Below, one piece after another: positions 1 to 4,839 of a stretch of 5,820 bases of DNA. A program made the translations under genes and the position numbers. This DNA is from Oscillospiraceae bacterium. Lineage in GTDB: Bacteria > Bacillota > Clostridia > Oscillospirales > Oscillospiraceae. The stretch lies in contig JAFSZQ010000093.1 of NCBI GenBank assembly GCA_017458885.1, positions 1-5,820 on the forward strand. Reading direction: 5' to 3'. Under the pieces are notes generated by a model. It was not told the DNA's origin. It made no database searches and saw only the letters and a program-made list of their open reading frames with translations. Every line of letters begins with the position of its first letter. The first letter of the stretch is position 1.

Positions 1-155
1 CATTTATAGCTGAATTGTAACGCGAGGATGCCAATTTTACAAGCAACCTGCCGTTGCTCTCCCGGTCAGAATTCGAAGGAGACGGTATTTTAGGCATTTT
101 AACGAAGATATAATCCAGCAACACTTAGGGTAACAGGGACACGCGCGCCTATGAG
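1..155. other. AT-rich upstream intergenic region, no gene seen
   Basis: No reading frame here has a plausible start and ribosome binding site. I see a short hairpin at 42-58 (AGCAAC, five-base loop, GTTGCT) without a T-run, and a perfect -10-like TATAAT at 109-114 with no recognisable -35 at 16-18 bases. The base composition is clearly lower in GC than the genes to the right, as expected of an intergenic region. The preceding gene must lie outside the window. Confidence 0.5.
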
Positions 156-184
156 TTGACCTGACGTACAAAATATGGTATCAT
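156..184 (+). promoter_or_regulatory. Sigma-A promoter with extended -10 for wecG/tagA-tmk
   Basis: TTGACC (156-161, 5/6 match to the -35 consensus), a spacer of exactly 17 bases, then TATCAT (179-184, 5/6 match to the -10). TGG sits immediately before the -10, giving an extended TGn element. The predicted transcription start is near 191, which leaves about 27 bases of leader before the ATG at 218. It also makes the earlier ATG at 194 nearly leaderless, which argues against that start. Confidence 0.75.
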
Positions 185-217
185 AAATCAGTTATGGAAA
201 CGAAACAGGGGAATGCT

Positions 218-934
218 ATGCGAATAGAGGTGCTGGGCGTCGGCTTCGACGACGTGACGATGGAGGAGGCGGTCGCGCGCGGGCGCGAGCTGCTGGACGC
301 GGAGGGCGCGCACTACGTCGTGACGCCGAATCCCGAGATCGTGGAGACCTGCCGCGCGGACGCGGCGGCGCTCGCGGCGGTCAACGGCGCCGACCTCGTG
401 CTGCCGGACGGCATCGGCGTCGTCTACGGCGCGAAGCTGCTCGGCACGCCGCTGCGCGGCCGCGTGCCGGGCATCGAGTTCGGCACGGCGATGCTCGCAT
501 ACTGCGCGCGGAGCGGGAAGCGCGTCTTCCTCCTCGGCGCAAAGCCGGGCGTCGCGGAGCAGGCGGCGGAGAATTTGAAAGCCCGCTTCGGCGGTCTGGA
601 CGTCGCGGGCACGAAGGACGGCTATTTCAAGGACGACGCGGAGGCGGCGGAGGCGATCCGCGCGAGCGGCGCGGACATGGCGCTCGTCTGTCTCGGCGCG
701 CCGAAGCAGGAGAAGTTCATGGCGCGGTACGGCGCGGCGACGGGCGCGCGGCTGCTGCTCGGGCTCGGCGGCTCGCTCGACGTGTTCGCGGGCGTGGCGC
801 GGCGCGCGCCGGAGTTTTATGTCAACCACAACCTCGAATGGCTGTACCGGCTGCTCAAGAACCCGTCCCGCGCGGGACGGATGCTGAAGCTGCCACTGTT
901 CCTGCTGCACGTCGCGGCGGCGAGGGGGAAGTGA
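218..934 (+). CDS. WecG/TagA/CpsF-family glycosyltransferase
   Basis: 238 residues, the usual length for this family, which transfers an N-acetylmannosamine-type sugar from its UDP donor to a lipid-linked N-acetylglucosamine on the cytoplasmic membrane face, in wall teichoic acid linkage-unit or surface polysaccharide synthesis. Family motifs are all present: TPNPEIV (T36, N38), LPDGIGVV with the Asp expected to act as catalytic base (D64), VCLGAPKQEKFM in the middle, GLGGSLDVFAG, and a C-terminal NLEWLYRLLKNPSRAGRM segment, the appendage type linked to membrane association in TagA. The ATG at 218 is chosen over the in-frame ATG at 194 because AGGGG (207-211) sits six bases before 218 while 194 has no site and lies about three bases from the predicted transcript start. 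Ends two bases before tmk. The family call is firm; whether the product is teichoic acid or another glycan cannot be told. Confidence 0.9.
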   Translation: MRIEVLGVGFDDVTMEEAVARGRELLDAEGAHYVVTPNPEIVETCRADAAALAAVNGADLVLPDGIGVVYGAKLLGTPLRGRVPGIEFGTAMLAYCARSGKRVFLLGAKPGVAEQAAENLKARFGGLDVAGTKDGYFKDDAEAAEAIRASGADMALVCLGAPKQEKFMARYGAATGARLLLGLGGSLDVFAGVARRAPEFYVNHNLEWLYRLLKNPSRAGRMLKLPLFLLHVAAARGK

Positions 935-936
935 GC

Positions 937-1599
937 ATGGGGACGCTGATCGTATTCGAGGGCACGGACGGCAGCGGCAAGGCGACGCAGGCGCGGCTGC
1001 TGCTCGAGCGGCTGCGGCGCGAGGGCGTCGATTGCCGCGCGCTGACCTTCCCGCGCTACGGCGAGCCGTCCGCCGCGCCGGTGGAGCTGTACCTCCGCGG
1101 CGCGCTCGGCGACAAGCCCGACGACGTGAACGCCTACGCCGCGTCCGCGTTCTATGCCGTGGACCGCTACTGCTCGTACAAGCAGGACTGGGGCGGGTTC
1201 TACGAGCGCGGCGGCGTGCTGATCGCCGACCGCTATGTGACCTCCAACGCCGTGCATCAGGCGTCGAAGCTGCCCGCGTCCGAGCGCGGGGCGTTCCTCG
1301 ACTGGCTCTTCGGCTTTGAGTATGGGCTTCTGGGGCTGCCGGAGCCGGCGGCGGTGTTCTACCTCGACGTGCCGACGGAGCTGACCGGACGCCTTTTACG
1401 CACGCGCGAAGCGGCGACTCAAACGGACGCCGACATCCACGAGCGCGACGAGGCATATTTACGCGCCTGCCGCGAGACGGGGGAGGAGCTGGTCGCGCGT
1501 TGCGGCTGGCGGCGCGTGGACTGCGCGCGCGGCGGCGCGATGCGAAGCGTGGAGAACATCCACGAGGAGATCTACCGCGGGGCGAGGGAACTTTTGTAG
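937..1599 (+). CDS. tmk: Thymidylate kinase (dTMP kinase), clostridial variant
   Basis: 220 residues. The enzyme phosphorylates dTMP to dTDP with ATP in the cytoplasm. The P-loop FEGTDGSGKATQ is at residues 7-18, with A16 where many Tmks have Thr. The DRY motif ADRYVTSNAVHQ (D98-R99-Y100) is the substrate-binding signature, and a lid-like segment TREAATQTDADIHE lies around residues 156-169. The usual bacterial REPGGT after the P-loop is absent; instead there is LTFPRYGEPSAAPVELYLRG, nearer to the FP-R arrangement of other Tmk subgroups, and FYAVDRYCSYK replaces the usual LFxADR. The start is set by AGGGGG (923-928), eight bases upstream and inside the end of the glycosyltransferase gene. With only two bases between the genes, the two are almost certainly one transcript and probably translationally coupled. 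A related deoxynucleotide kinase is a less likely alternative. Confidence 0.88.
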   Translation: MGTLIVFEGTDGSGKATQARLLLERLRREGVDCRALTFPRYGEPSAAPVELYLRGALGDKPDDVNAYAASAFYAVDRYCSYKQDWGGFYERGGVLIADRYVTSNAVHQASKLPASERGAFLDWLFGFEYGLLGLPEPAAVFYLDVPTELTGRLLRTREAATQTDADIHERDEAYLRACRETGEELVARCGWRRVDCARGGAMRSVENIHEEIYRGARELL

Positions 1600-1620
1600 G
1601 GCTTGTCCCGTCTGAACACG

Positions 1621-1655
1621 GTGAAAAGGGGACGCGGGGCGTCCCGACTCTTCAC
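1621..1655 (-). terminator. Hairpin between the convergent tmk and Cys-rich peptide genes
   Basis: A perfect 7-bp stem GGGACGC/GCGTCCC (1629-1635 and 1639-1645) with a three-base loop, enclosed by a second short repeat GTGAA (1621-1625) / TTCAC (1651-1655). Read leftwards, the stem is followed by CTTTTCACC, a modest T-run, so it can act as a rho-independent terminator for the minus-strand gene ending at 1674. Read rightwards there is no T-run, so termination of tmk here is less certain. Confidence 0.5.
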
Positions 1656-1673
1656 GGAGGCGCGCTTCGGCGG

Positions 1674-1799
1674 TCAGCAGCCGCAGTTGCTGTCGCTCAC
1701 GCCCGCCACATTGTTGCAGCCGCAGCCGTTGTTGCAGAACAGCAGCAGGATGATCAACAGGATGATCAGGCAGGAGCAGTTATTGTTGTTGAAGCACAT
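1674..1799 (-). CDS. 41-residue Cys/Asn-rich hydrophobic small protein, unrecognised
   Basis: A minus-strand gene too short for most gene callers. The peptide begins MCFNNNNCSC, continues with an uninterrupted hydrophobic run LIILLIILLLF (residues 11-21), and ends in a Cys/Gly/Asn tail starting CNNGCGCNN and closing NCGC. It holds eight Cys (2, 8, 10, 22, 26, 28, 39, 41) and nine Asn in 41 residues. The ribosome binding site is near ideal: AGAGGTGA (1814-1807) seven bases before the ATG, with no competing start. A terminator-like hairpin follows. The hydrophobic run is short for a full bilayer span, so membrane insertion is possible but not assured. Paired Cys (CxC three times) suggest metal binding, disulfides or cross-linking. 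It recalls the many tiny Cys-rich or membrane peptides of spore formers, but that is inference; I do not recognise the family. Composition and ribosome site together make it very likely real. Confidence 0.8.
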   Translation of the reverse strand: MCFNNNNCSCLIILLIILLLFCNNGCGCNNVAGVSDSNCGC

Positions 1800-1806
1800 G
1801 GTACGT

Positions 1807-1814
1807 TCACCTCT
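1807..1814 (-). promoter_or_regulatory. Strong ribosome binding site of the Cys-rich peptide gene
   Basis: Read on the minus strand this is AGAGGTGA, seven bases before the ATG whose first base is 1799. It matches the anti-Shine-Dalgarno complement at seven of eight positions and is the main reason for accepting the small gene. Confidence 0.8.
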
Positions 1815-1833
1815 CTTTTTCAAAAACTGCTCC

Positions 1834-1841
1834 ATTCTATG
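1834..1841 (-). promoter_or_regulatory. Possible -10 element for the Cys-rich peptide gene
   Basis: On the minus strand this reads CATAGAAT, 35 bases before the start codon. As a sigma-A -10 (TAGAAT) it lacks any -35 at 17 bases (GCTCTC is found there). It also resembles the CATA-type -10 of the sporulation factors sigma-E/sigma-K, though I see no clear matching -35. Tentative only. Confidence 0.25.
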
Positions 1842-1895
1842 CGAAAACGGGGCGGAGAGAGCCTGACCGTCCGAAATTTTTTGGGAGACCGAGCC

Positions 1896-3062
1896 ATGAG
1901 CGAAGAAAGACGATACGAGACCGCGCGCTACGACACGCAGCGCGTCCGCGCGGAGGACGAACGCCGCCGCCAGCTCGCCGCGGAGCGGCGGGCGGCGCTC
2001 CGCCGCAAGGGGCGCAGGCGCCGCTTTTTCCTGCGCGCGTCGGCGTGGACGCTGTTCGTCGTCATCACGTCGCTGGCGCTTTCGGGCGTCGGCTGGCTGC
2101 TGGCGAACGATTTTGCCGCGCTCAACAAGGAGCCGCTGACCGCGACGGTCACGGTCACGAAGGACGACGACCTCGCATCCGTCGCCGACAAGCTCAAGGA
2201 CGAGGGGCTGATCCAGTACAAGTGGTTCTTCAAGCTCTTCGGGCGGGTCGCGCACGCCGAGGGCAAGATCGGCATCGGCGCGCACGAGCTGAACACGCAG
2301 ATGGACTACAACGCGCTCATCAACGGGATGCGTTCGAGCAGCGGCTCGCTTGCGAGCGCGACGGTGCGCATCACCTTCCAGGAGGGGATGACGGTGCGCC
2401 AGATCATCGCGCTGATGGCGGAGTACGGCGTCAGCACCGAGGAGGCGCTGCTCGACGCGGCGGCGAACCACGAGTTCCCCCACGCCTTCCTCACGGGCGA
2501 GCTGGGCGACGTCACGCGGCTCGAGGGCTATCTGTTCCCCGACACCTACGAGTTCTACGTCGGCGGCGATCCGGCGACGGCGCTCGGCAGGATGCTCAAC
2601 AACTTTGCAAACAAGATGGACGACGACCTGCTGGAGCTGGTCTCGAACTCCGGCTATACGCTCGACCAGATCATCACCGTCGCCTCGCTCATCGAGAAGG
2701 AGACGGACGGGCACGACCGCGCGAACATCGCCTCGGTCATCTACAACCGCCTCAGCCGCGCGGGCGAGACGGCGTACCTGCTCCAGATCGACGCCGCGCA
2801 GATCTACGGGCTGGGCGACCGCTACGAGCCGCCGCTGACGGCGGAGCAGCTCGCCATCGACACGCCCTACAACACGCACATCCATCAGGGCCTGCCGCCG
2901 ACGCCCATCGCGAACCCGGGGCTCGCGTCCATCCGCGCGGCGCTGGAGCCGGCGCAGACGGGCTACTACTTCTACGCCCTCGGCACGGACGGCGCGCACC
3001 ACTTCTTCGACACCTACGCCAAGTTCCTGCGCTTCGTCGGCAGCAGCAGCTACGCCGGTTGA
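1896..3062 (+). CDS. mltG: Endolytic murein transglycosylase MltG (YceG-like)
   Basis: 388 residues. MltG cuts nascent peptidoglycan strands within the glycan at the outer face of the cytoplasmic membrane and so limits strand length. The first 43 residues are a charged cytoplasmic tail rich in Arg and Glu, followed by one membrane span (about 46-69, FVVITSLALSGVGWLLA) and an extracellular LysM-like subdomain (TVTKDDDLASVADKLKDEGL). The catalytic YceG domain carries YLFPDTYEF, ASLIEKETDG with the expected catalytic Glu at E267, NTHIHQGLPPTPIANPG and HHFFDTYAKF near the end. One variant is YLLQIDAAQIYGLG, where the family usually has LQSD. The start is supported by GGGAG (1883-1887) eight bases upstream; the same frame runs open further left, but without a credible start. 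No clear sigma-A promoter lies in the 96 bases shared with the divergent Cys-rich peptide gene. Length and motifs indicate an intact protein. Confidence 0.93.
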   Translation: MSEERRYETARYDTQRVRAEDERRRQLAAERRAALRRKGRRRRFFLRASAWTLFVVITSLALSGVGWLLANDFAALNKEPLTATVTVTKDDDLASVADKLKDEGLIQYKWFFKLFGRVAHAEGKIGIGAHELNTQMDYNALINGMRSSSGSLASATVRITFQEGMTVRQIIALMAEYGVSTEEALLDAAANHEFPHAFLTGELGDVTRLEGYLFPDTYEFYVGGDPATALGRMLNNFANKMDDDLLELVSNSGYTLDQIITVASLIEKETDGHDRANIASVIYNRLSRAGETAYLLQIDAAQIYGLGDRYEPPLTAEQLAIDTPYNTHIHQGLPPTPIANPGLASIRAALEPAQTGYYFYALGTDGAHHFFDTYAKFLRFVGSSSYAG

Positions 3063-3087
3063 GAAGAATTTACGCTTCGTTCATGAT
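3059..3087 (+). promoter_or_regulatory. Candidate sigma-A promoter for the DUF4342 gene
   Basis: TTGAGA (3059-3064, 5/6) is followed after exactly 17 bases by CATGAT (3082-3087, 4/6). The -35 overlaps the mltG stop codon. The predicted start near 3094 leaves a leader of about 65 bases with AAGGAGG at 3144-3150, eight bases before the ATG. The -10 is mediocre, so read-through from mltG remains possible. Confidence 0.4.
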
Positions 3088-3158
3088 TCCGGCGCGGAGC
3101 TGTGCTATCGTAAGGTCAACAGGAAACAACAACCGTCATACAAAAGGAGGAACAGATC

Positions 3159-3605
3159 ATGGAGATCACGCTGGAAATGGTCGATCAGGTGCGCGAGCGC
3201 ACCGGCTGCACCTACGAGGAGGCGAAGGCGGCGCTCGCGGGCGCGAACGGCAGCGTCCTCGACGCCATCATCGCGCTCGAGCAGGAGAGCGGCGTCGTCA
3301 TCGACGTCAACGAGAAGGTCGCCGCGCTGGTCGAGAAGCTCAAGGCGGCGGTGAAAAAGGGCAACGTCACCCGCATCCGCGTCCTGCGCGGCGAGGAGGA
3401 GCTGGCGAACATCCCCGTGAACGCGGGCATCGCCGGCGGCGTGCTCGGCGTGCTGGCGGGGCCGTGGGTGCTGATCTCCGCGGCGATCGCGGGCGCGGTG
3501 GCGAAGTTCGGCTTCAACTGCCGCTTCGAGATCGTCCGCGAGGACGGCACCGTGGAGTGCATCGACGAGGAAGAGGAAGCGTCCGGAGAGACGACCGGGG
3601 AATAA
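3159..3605 (+). CDS. DUF4342 protein with UBA/EF-Ts-like N-terminal domain
   Basis: 148 residues in two parts. Residues 1-43 (ITLEMVDQVRERTGCTYEEAKAAL, then NGSVLDAIIALEQ) form a three-helix UBA-like fold of the kind at the N terminus of elongation factor Ts and NAC. Residues about 47-126 match DUF4342: a Lys-rich amphipathic helix (VAALVEKLKAAVKKGNVTRI), a strand pair ending in ELANIPVNAG, then a hydrophobic Gly/Ala-rich segment (89-116, around GVLGVLAGPWVLISAAIAGA) that may insert in the membrane. The tail is strongly acidic. The architecture is common in clostridia but the function is unknown; ribosome, nascent-chain or membrane association is only a guess from the UBA-like part. An excellent ribosome site (AAGGAGG, eight bases away) fixes the start. 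A long palindrome follows the stop codon, so it is probably the last or only gene of its transcript. Confidence 0.85.
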   Translation: MEITLEMVDQVRERTGCTYEEAKAALAGANGSVLDAIIALEQESGVVIDVNEKVAALVEKLKAAVKKGNVTRIRVLRGEEELANIPVNAGIAGGVLGVLAGPWVLISAAIAGAVAKFGFNCRFEIVREDGTVECIDEEEEASGETTGE

Positions 3606-3616
3606 CGCGATACGGG

Positions 3617-3642
3617 AAAGGGACGGCGCGCGCCGTCCCTTT
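3617..3642 (+). terminator. 26-base perfect palindrome, probable terminator
   Basis: A perfect self-complementary sequence whose arms each read AAAGGGACGGC inward, around a GCGC centre, 11 bases after the DUF4342 stop codon. The right arm ends in CCCTTT and continues CTTC, a weak U-tract, so it should terminate or strongly attenuate transcription in the rightward direction. It ends only 19 bases before the next start codon, with no promoter between, so the downstream phosphatase gene depends on read-through or on a promoter I cannot see. Confidence 0.65.
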
Positions 3643-3661
3643 CTTCGGGAGGGAGCGCCAC

Positions 3662-4501
3662 ATGACGGCAGACCAACACGTTCACAGCGATTTCAGCTTC
3701 GACAGCAAGACCCCCATGGAGACGCAGGTGCGCCGCGGGATCGAGCTGGGGCTGGACCTGATGTGCTTCACCGAGCACGTCGATTACGGCGTCCGGCGCG
3801 ACCGGGACGACCCGCTGCCCACCAGGGAGCTGGACGGGCGGCCCTGCTACAACGCGGACTACCCGCGCTATTTTGCGGCGCTCGATGAGCTGCGGCGGCG
3901 CTTCGGCGAGCGCATCACGCTGCGGACGGGGCTGGAGTTCGGCGTGCAGCGGCACACGATCCCGCAGTTCAACGCCCTCTTTGAGCGGTACGAGAAGGAG
4001 CTTGACTTCGTGCTGTTGAGCGTGCATCAGGTGGACGACCTCGAGTTCTACCCGCCGGAGTTCCAGCAGGGCAGGACGCAGGACGAGTACAACCTGCGCT
4101 ATTACGAGGAGCTGCTCGCCGTCGCGCGGGGCTTCGACCACTACGCCGTGCTCGCGCACCTCGATGTGATGCGGCGCTACGATCCGGCGGGGGAGTACCC
4201 GTTCGAGAAGACGCGCGACGTCGTGGCGGAGATATTGCGCACCGCCATCGGCAAGGGCAAGGGCATGGAGCTGAACACCGCGAGCTGGCGCTACGGCTTG
4301 CGGGACATCCAGCCCAGCCGCGCGGTCTGGCGGCTCTATCGCGACCTCGGCGGCGAGCTCGTGACCCTCGGCAGCGACGCGCACCGCCCCGAACGCCTCG
4401 CGGGCAACTTCGACGAGGCGCGCGCGATCCTGCGCGACGAGCTGGGCTTCCGCTATTACTGCACCTTTGAGCGCATGGAGCCGACGTTCCACGCGCTGTA
4501 G
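3662..4501 (+). CDS. hisJ: PHP-family histidinol-phosphatase (HisJ-like)
   Basis: 279 residues, typical length. HisJ removes phosphate from L-histidinol phosphate, the penultimate stage of histidine synthesis, in the cytoplasm using a cluster of divalent metals. The PHP metal-binding motifs are complete: DQHVHSDFSFD (H6, H8), CFTEHVDYG (E38, H39), RTGLEFG (E92), LLSVHQVDD (H122), VLAHLDVMRRY (H166), and GSDAHRPE (D239, H241). MELNTASWRYG is the family's ELNT motif. The start follows GGGAGGGAG (3647-3655) at a normal distance; the frame is open far to the left as a GC-rich artefact. No other his genes are visible, and clostridia often carry several HisJ-like PHP paralogues, so the substrate could differ from histidinol phosphate. 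It has no rightward terminator of its own: the hairpin just beyond it has its T-run on the other strand. Confidence 0.85.
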   Translation: MTADQHVHSDFSFDSKTPMETQVRRGIELGLDLMCFTEHVDYGVRRDRDDPLPTRELDGRPCYNADYPRYFAALDELRRRFGERITLRTGLEFGVQRHTIPQFNALFERYEKELDFVLLSVHQVDDLEFYPPEFQQGRTQDEYNLRYYEELLAVARGFDHYAVLAHLDVMRRYDPAGEYPFEKTRDVVAEILRTAIGKGKGMELNTASWRYGLRDIQPSRAVWRLYRDLGGELVTLGSDAHRPERLAGNFDEARAILRDELGFRYYCTFERMEPTFHAL

Positions 4502-4504
4502 AGG

Positions 4505-4540
4505 CAAAAATAAGAAATCCCCCTTGACAAGTCAAGGGGG
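4505..4540 (-). terminator. Leftward terminator facing the end of hisJ
   Basis: A perfect 10-bp inverted repeat CCCCCTTGAC (4519-4528) / GTCAAGGGGG (4531-4540) with only two bases between the arms. On the minus strand the stem is followed by ATTTCTTATTTTTG (4518-4505), a proper U-tract, so it should stop transcripts arriving from the right. On the plus strand it is followed by AGCCCG, so it is not a canonical terminator for hisJ. The same arm supplies the -35 box of a rightward promoter. Confidence 0.7.
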
Positions 4541-4552
4541 AGCCCGTATAAT
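4524..4552 (+). promoter_or_regulatory. Perfect-consensus sigma-A promoter, rightward (antisense RNA)
   Basis: TTGACA (4524-4529), spacer of exactly 17 bases, TATAAT (4547-4552): every position matches the vegetative consensus. The -35 is embedded in the inverted repeat at 4519-4540. The predicted start is near 4559. No rightward gene with a ribosome site follows for almost 390 bases, so the product is most likely a non-coding RNA. Confidence 0.85.
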
Positions 4553-4574
4553 GAGCGTAGAGAAAGCTGCGACA

Positions 4575-4585
4575 GGCGGTTGGCT
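4575..4585 (+). repeat. Left arm of an 11-base long-range inverted repeat
   Basis: GGCGGTTGGCT here is the exact reverse complement of AGCCAACCGCC at 4736-4746, about 150 bases away. In the leftward transcript the right copy falls in the 5' leader just before the ribosome site and the left copy falls near the 3' end, so the two can base-pair and close the mRNA end to end. Confidence 0.6.
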
Positions 4586-4619
4586 CGGTTCAGTCAGTGC
4601 TTTCCAGTAAAATACCAGA

Positions 4620-4647
4620 CAACCGTCACTTTGCCGAGTGGCGGTTG
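4620..4647. terminator. Hairpin spanning the 3' end of the small peptide frame
   Basis: CAACCGTCAC (4620-4629) pairs with GTGGCGGTTG (4638-4647) over ten base pairs, one of them G-T in the rightward RNA, with an eight-base loop. Rightwards it is followed by TTGTTGCGTTTT-type sequence and can end the antisense RNA. Leftwards the nearest T-run is about a dozen bases further on, so there it is weak. The stop codon of the minus-strand peptide lies inside the stem. Confidence 0.5.
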
Positions 4648-4709
4648 TTGCGTTTTACCCAAAATGTAAGAGCATAACCACGGAATTCGACCGTGATGGC
4701 AATACGCAT
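4626..4709 (-). CDS. 27-residue peptide, candidate type I toxin
   Basis: A minus-strand frame starting MRIAITVEFRGYALTFWV and ending KRNNRHSAK. It alternates hydrophobic and polar residues in its first two thirds (beta-like, with I3, I5, V7, F9 and later L14, F16, V18) and ends in a basic tail, giving a small, strongly cationic amphipathic peptide. The ribosome site is AAAGGGGGTG (4725-4716), eight bases from its central Gs to the ATG. It has its own near-consensus promoter (4814-4786), a leader of about 70 bases and a downstream terminator at 4540-4505. An opposing promoter makes RNA antisense to its 3' part. The package resembles type I toxin genes, yet it lacks the single long hydrophobic helix of Fst, TxpA or Hok, so any toxicity would be of another kind. 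I do not recognise the family. The frame could instead be a leader peptide or chance within a regulatory RNA. Confidence 0.55.
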   Translation of the reverse strand: MRIAITVEFRGYALTFWVKRNNRHSAK

Positions 4710-4715
4710 CGGCGA

Positions 4716-4731
4716 CACCCCCTTTCGGGTG
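4716..4731 (-). promoter_or_regulatory. Ribosome binding site held in a hairpin
   Basis: On the minus strand CACCC (4731-4727) can pair with GGGTG (4720-4716) across a GAAAGG loop. The second arm is part of the Shine-Dalgarno sequence of the 27-codon frame, so the local fold should limit ribosome access. The 11-base long-range pairing element at 4746-4736 lies immediately upstream of it. Confidence 0.5.
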
Positions 4732-4735
4732 GCGT

Positions 4736-4746
4736 AGCCAACCGCC
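4736..4746 (-). repeat. Right arm of the 11-base long-range inverted repeat
   Basis: Reads GGCGGTTGGCT on the minus strand, identical to plus-strand 4575-4585. In the leftward mRNA it lies about 33 bases after the predicted start and five bases upstream of the hairpin that hides the ribosome site. Confidence 0.6.
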
Positions 4747-4785
4747 GCCGCTGTGTAGCGATCTCAACACGCACGGGCAGATGCT

Positions 4786-4814
4786 ATTCTATAGCGTCTG
4801 CCTATGTTTGTCAA
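4786..4814 (-). promoter_or_regulatory. Strong leftward sigma-A promoter of the 27-codon gene
   Basis: On the minus strand: TTGACA (4814-4809, perfect), spacer of exactly 17 bases, TAGAAT (4791-4786, 5/6). The predicted start is near 4779. It faces the perfect promoter at 4524-4552 and stands back to back with the feo promoter at 4840-4868, with 25 bases between the two -35 boxes. Confidence 0.8.
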
Positions 4815-4839
4815 CGCGGAAAAAATTTTGCCGCCCCCC

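Larger units (their letters stand above)
4559..4656 (+). ncRNA. Putative antisense RNA overlapping the 27-codon frame
   Basis: Predicted from the perfect promoter at 4524-4552 and a terminator-like hairpin at 4620-4647 followed by TTGCGTTTT. The product would be about 98 nt with no credible reading frame. It is antisense to the last ten codons and the 3' region of the minus-strand small gene (4709-4626). It contains GGCGGTTGGCT (4575-4585), the complement of the segment that the opposing mRNA could use to fold back on its own leader. By analogy with type I toxin-antitoxin loci it would be the antitoxin RNA; this is inference, and the exact ends are estimates. Confidence 0.55.

Noticed and set aside
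28..93. Short 21-codon frame in the left intergenic region
   Set aside because: The only purine-rich stretch before its ATG is directly adjacent to it, the frame has no recognisable features, and no promoter precedes it within the window.
194..217. Earlier ATG for the glycosyltransferase gene
   Set aside because: It lies about three bases from the predicted transcript start with no ribosome site, and the extra residues precede the conserved MRIEVLGV start of the family domain.
1603..1866. Rightward 87-codon frame opposite the Cys-rich peptide gene
   Set aside because: Low-complexity Gln/Leu-rich translation of the antisense strand, no ribosome site, and it runs into the mltG leader.
188..3002. 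Long minus-strand open frames opposite wecG/tagA, tmk and mltG
   Set aside because: They are Arg/Ala/Pro-rich products of high-GC third positions in the real genes, with no motifs or ribosome sites. The exception is the last 41 codons at 1674-1799, which has its own start and ribosome site.
4551..4610. Rightward 19-codon frame beginning inside the TATAAT box
   Set aside because: Its ATG overlaps the -10 element, so it lies upstream of the predicted transcription start and cannot be translated from that promoter; no ribosome site.
4559..4730. Riboswitch or known housekeeping RNA (6S, SRP, tmRNA, RNase P) in the gap before feo
   Set aside because: None of the conserved cores of those RNAs could be found, and a riboswitch for feo would have to lie downstream of the feo promoter at 4840-4868, which leaves only about 70 leader bases occupied by two operators.
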